NCBI GenBank assembly: GCA_013399305.1
Contig: VXAI01000273.1
Location: 694,404 to 758,403, forward strand
Length of the DNA: 64,000 nucleotides
Direction: 5' to 3'
From: Rostratula benghalensis
Taxonomy: Eukaryota; Chordata; Aves; Charadriiformes; Rostratulidae
Part shown: in pieces, positions 53,116-64,000 of the stretch
Layout of the letters: the number at the start of each line of letters is the position of its first letter
How positions within the stretch are numbered: position 1 is the stretch's first letter
Translations under genes and position numbers: made by a program
Notes under the pieces: generated by a model
What the model was told of the DNA's origin: nothing
The model's input: the letters and a program-made list of their open reading frames with translations, nothing else
Databases searched by the model: none

Positions 53116-53825
53116 TATTTGACAAACAAAACAGTTGTGGGGATCAGTTGTGTGACTATTTAAAAAAACAAGTTAACTTAATTGTAAGATTCTCGTTTTC
53201 TGTACAGAGAGGCTCTGGTTCACCTAGCTTTAGCTGCTCTAGAAATACGTTCTTTAAAAAAGGTTTGATTTGTGAAATTCAAAAGCAGAGCTTCGAGGTT
53301 TAAAAGTTTGCCCTGTGGCAGTATGAGTATAAAGTTTACCAAAAGTGTCTGTTGTGATTGTTCTGTCTTGTTTTGTGAGGATAGCTGTACTCACATTTGG
53401 AAACCTCAGCATATGCCCAGATGCAGGAAGCATAAAGCTTACCTTCAAAGGGGAGGAATCACCCTACCCACTGCAGGACTTAAAAAGGTACAACAACGCG
53501 TACCTAGAAAAGTTCAAGTGAAAATAAAAGCAGAAAACTGGAGACAGCCATGGAAGATAAGCATAGCTTATAATGTTCTTGAATCTGTGGCAATCTTGCT
53601 TACTTTTTTACAAAATTACAAATAAAAATCTCTTGAATTTATTGAATAGGAACTTTGTAAATCCAAACAGAAGACAAGGCTGAGCAGAATCCTAGGGTTT
53701 AGTTAACTCGTGTCAATGGGATGCGGAGACAGCTGCAGCTTTCTGACAGAGGTGATCGAAGATGGCTGATAAAGTTTGCAGTAGCTCACAATGTCCCATC
53801 TGGTTTATTCACTTGTTTGACCTGT

Positions 53826-64000
<10,175 letters not shown>

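Larger units (their letters stand above)
52525..53825 (-). other. WT1: Probable WT1 3' untranslated region
   Basis: The exon continues past the TAG stop with no recognisable coding sequence. The proposed end is about 1.3 kb downstream, close to the 3'UTR length I recall for human WT1. It is based on two ATTAAA signals on the minus strand and a T-rich tract just beyond them. Internal features include a GA/CT-rich patch (53090-53115) and two earlier AATAAA hexamers, at 53808-53803 and 53643-53638. A 117-codon open frame on the opposite strand at 53272-53625 lies inside this UTR and is probably chance. The exact end is inferred; transcript data would fix it. Confidence 0.6.

Noticed and set aside
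53272..53625. 117-codon frame antisense to the WT1 3'UTR
   Set aside because: It lies wholly within the probable 3'UTR on the other strand, with no recognisable product. Constraint on the UTR could keep stops away by chance.

Overview
The window is vertebrate nuclear DNA, almost certainly from a bird. It is AT-rich and gene-poor. It carries several CR1 LINE 3' ends in both orientations and a fragment of a class III (ERVL-like) endogenous retrovirus of the kind common in birds. It also holds the last three coding exons of a zinc-finger gene whose product I recognise with confidence as WT1. One assembly gap of 130 N lies at 7391-7520.

Right part (about 52.5-64 kb): the 3' end of WT1 on the minus strand. 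Three exons are visible, at 59015-59104 (zinc finger 2), 57295-57387 (zinc finger 3 plus the alternative KTS tripeptide) and 53826-53947 (zinc finger 4 and stop codon). They correspond to human exons 8, 9 and 10. All junctions are phase 1, have GT/AG boundaries and split the glycine codon of the inter-finger linker. The two competing exon 9 donors that produce the -KTS and +KTS isoforms are both present. A 3'UTR of about 1.3 kb probably ends near 52525, after two ATTAAA signals and upstream of a T-rich tract (a 29-base A run on the plus strand). The exon with zinc finger 1 is not in the window, so the preceding intron extends at least 4.9 kb beyond exon 8.

Left and central part (1 to about 52.5 kb): no exon that I can support. 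This is the region downstream of WT1. In human the neighbour on that side is RCN1, separated by a large intergenic interval, and the same arrangement is the simplest reading here. The stretch holds CR1 fragments (6.4, 9.1, 14.1, 20.9 and 26.9 kb, plus an older one at 12.6 kb), a broken retroviral segment at 31.9-33.1 kb, simple repeats, and a few short GC-richer islets (15.0, 30.5-30.85 and 49.1-50.5 kb) that are candidate regulatory DNA. The open frames of up to about 140 codons look like chance frames in AT-rich DNA.

I see no previously undescribed gene system. The items most worth a second look are the conserved KTS splice switch, the apparent opposite orientation of the gag remnant and the LTR/primer-binding-site segment in the 32-33 kb retroviral piece, the likely WT1 polyadenylation site, and the GC-rich islets in the WT1 downstream desert. 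Everything was read by eye, without searches or alignments.
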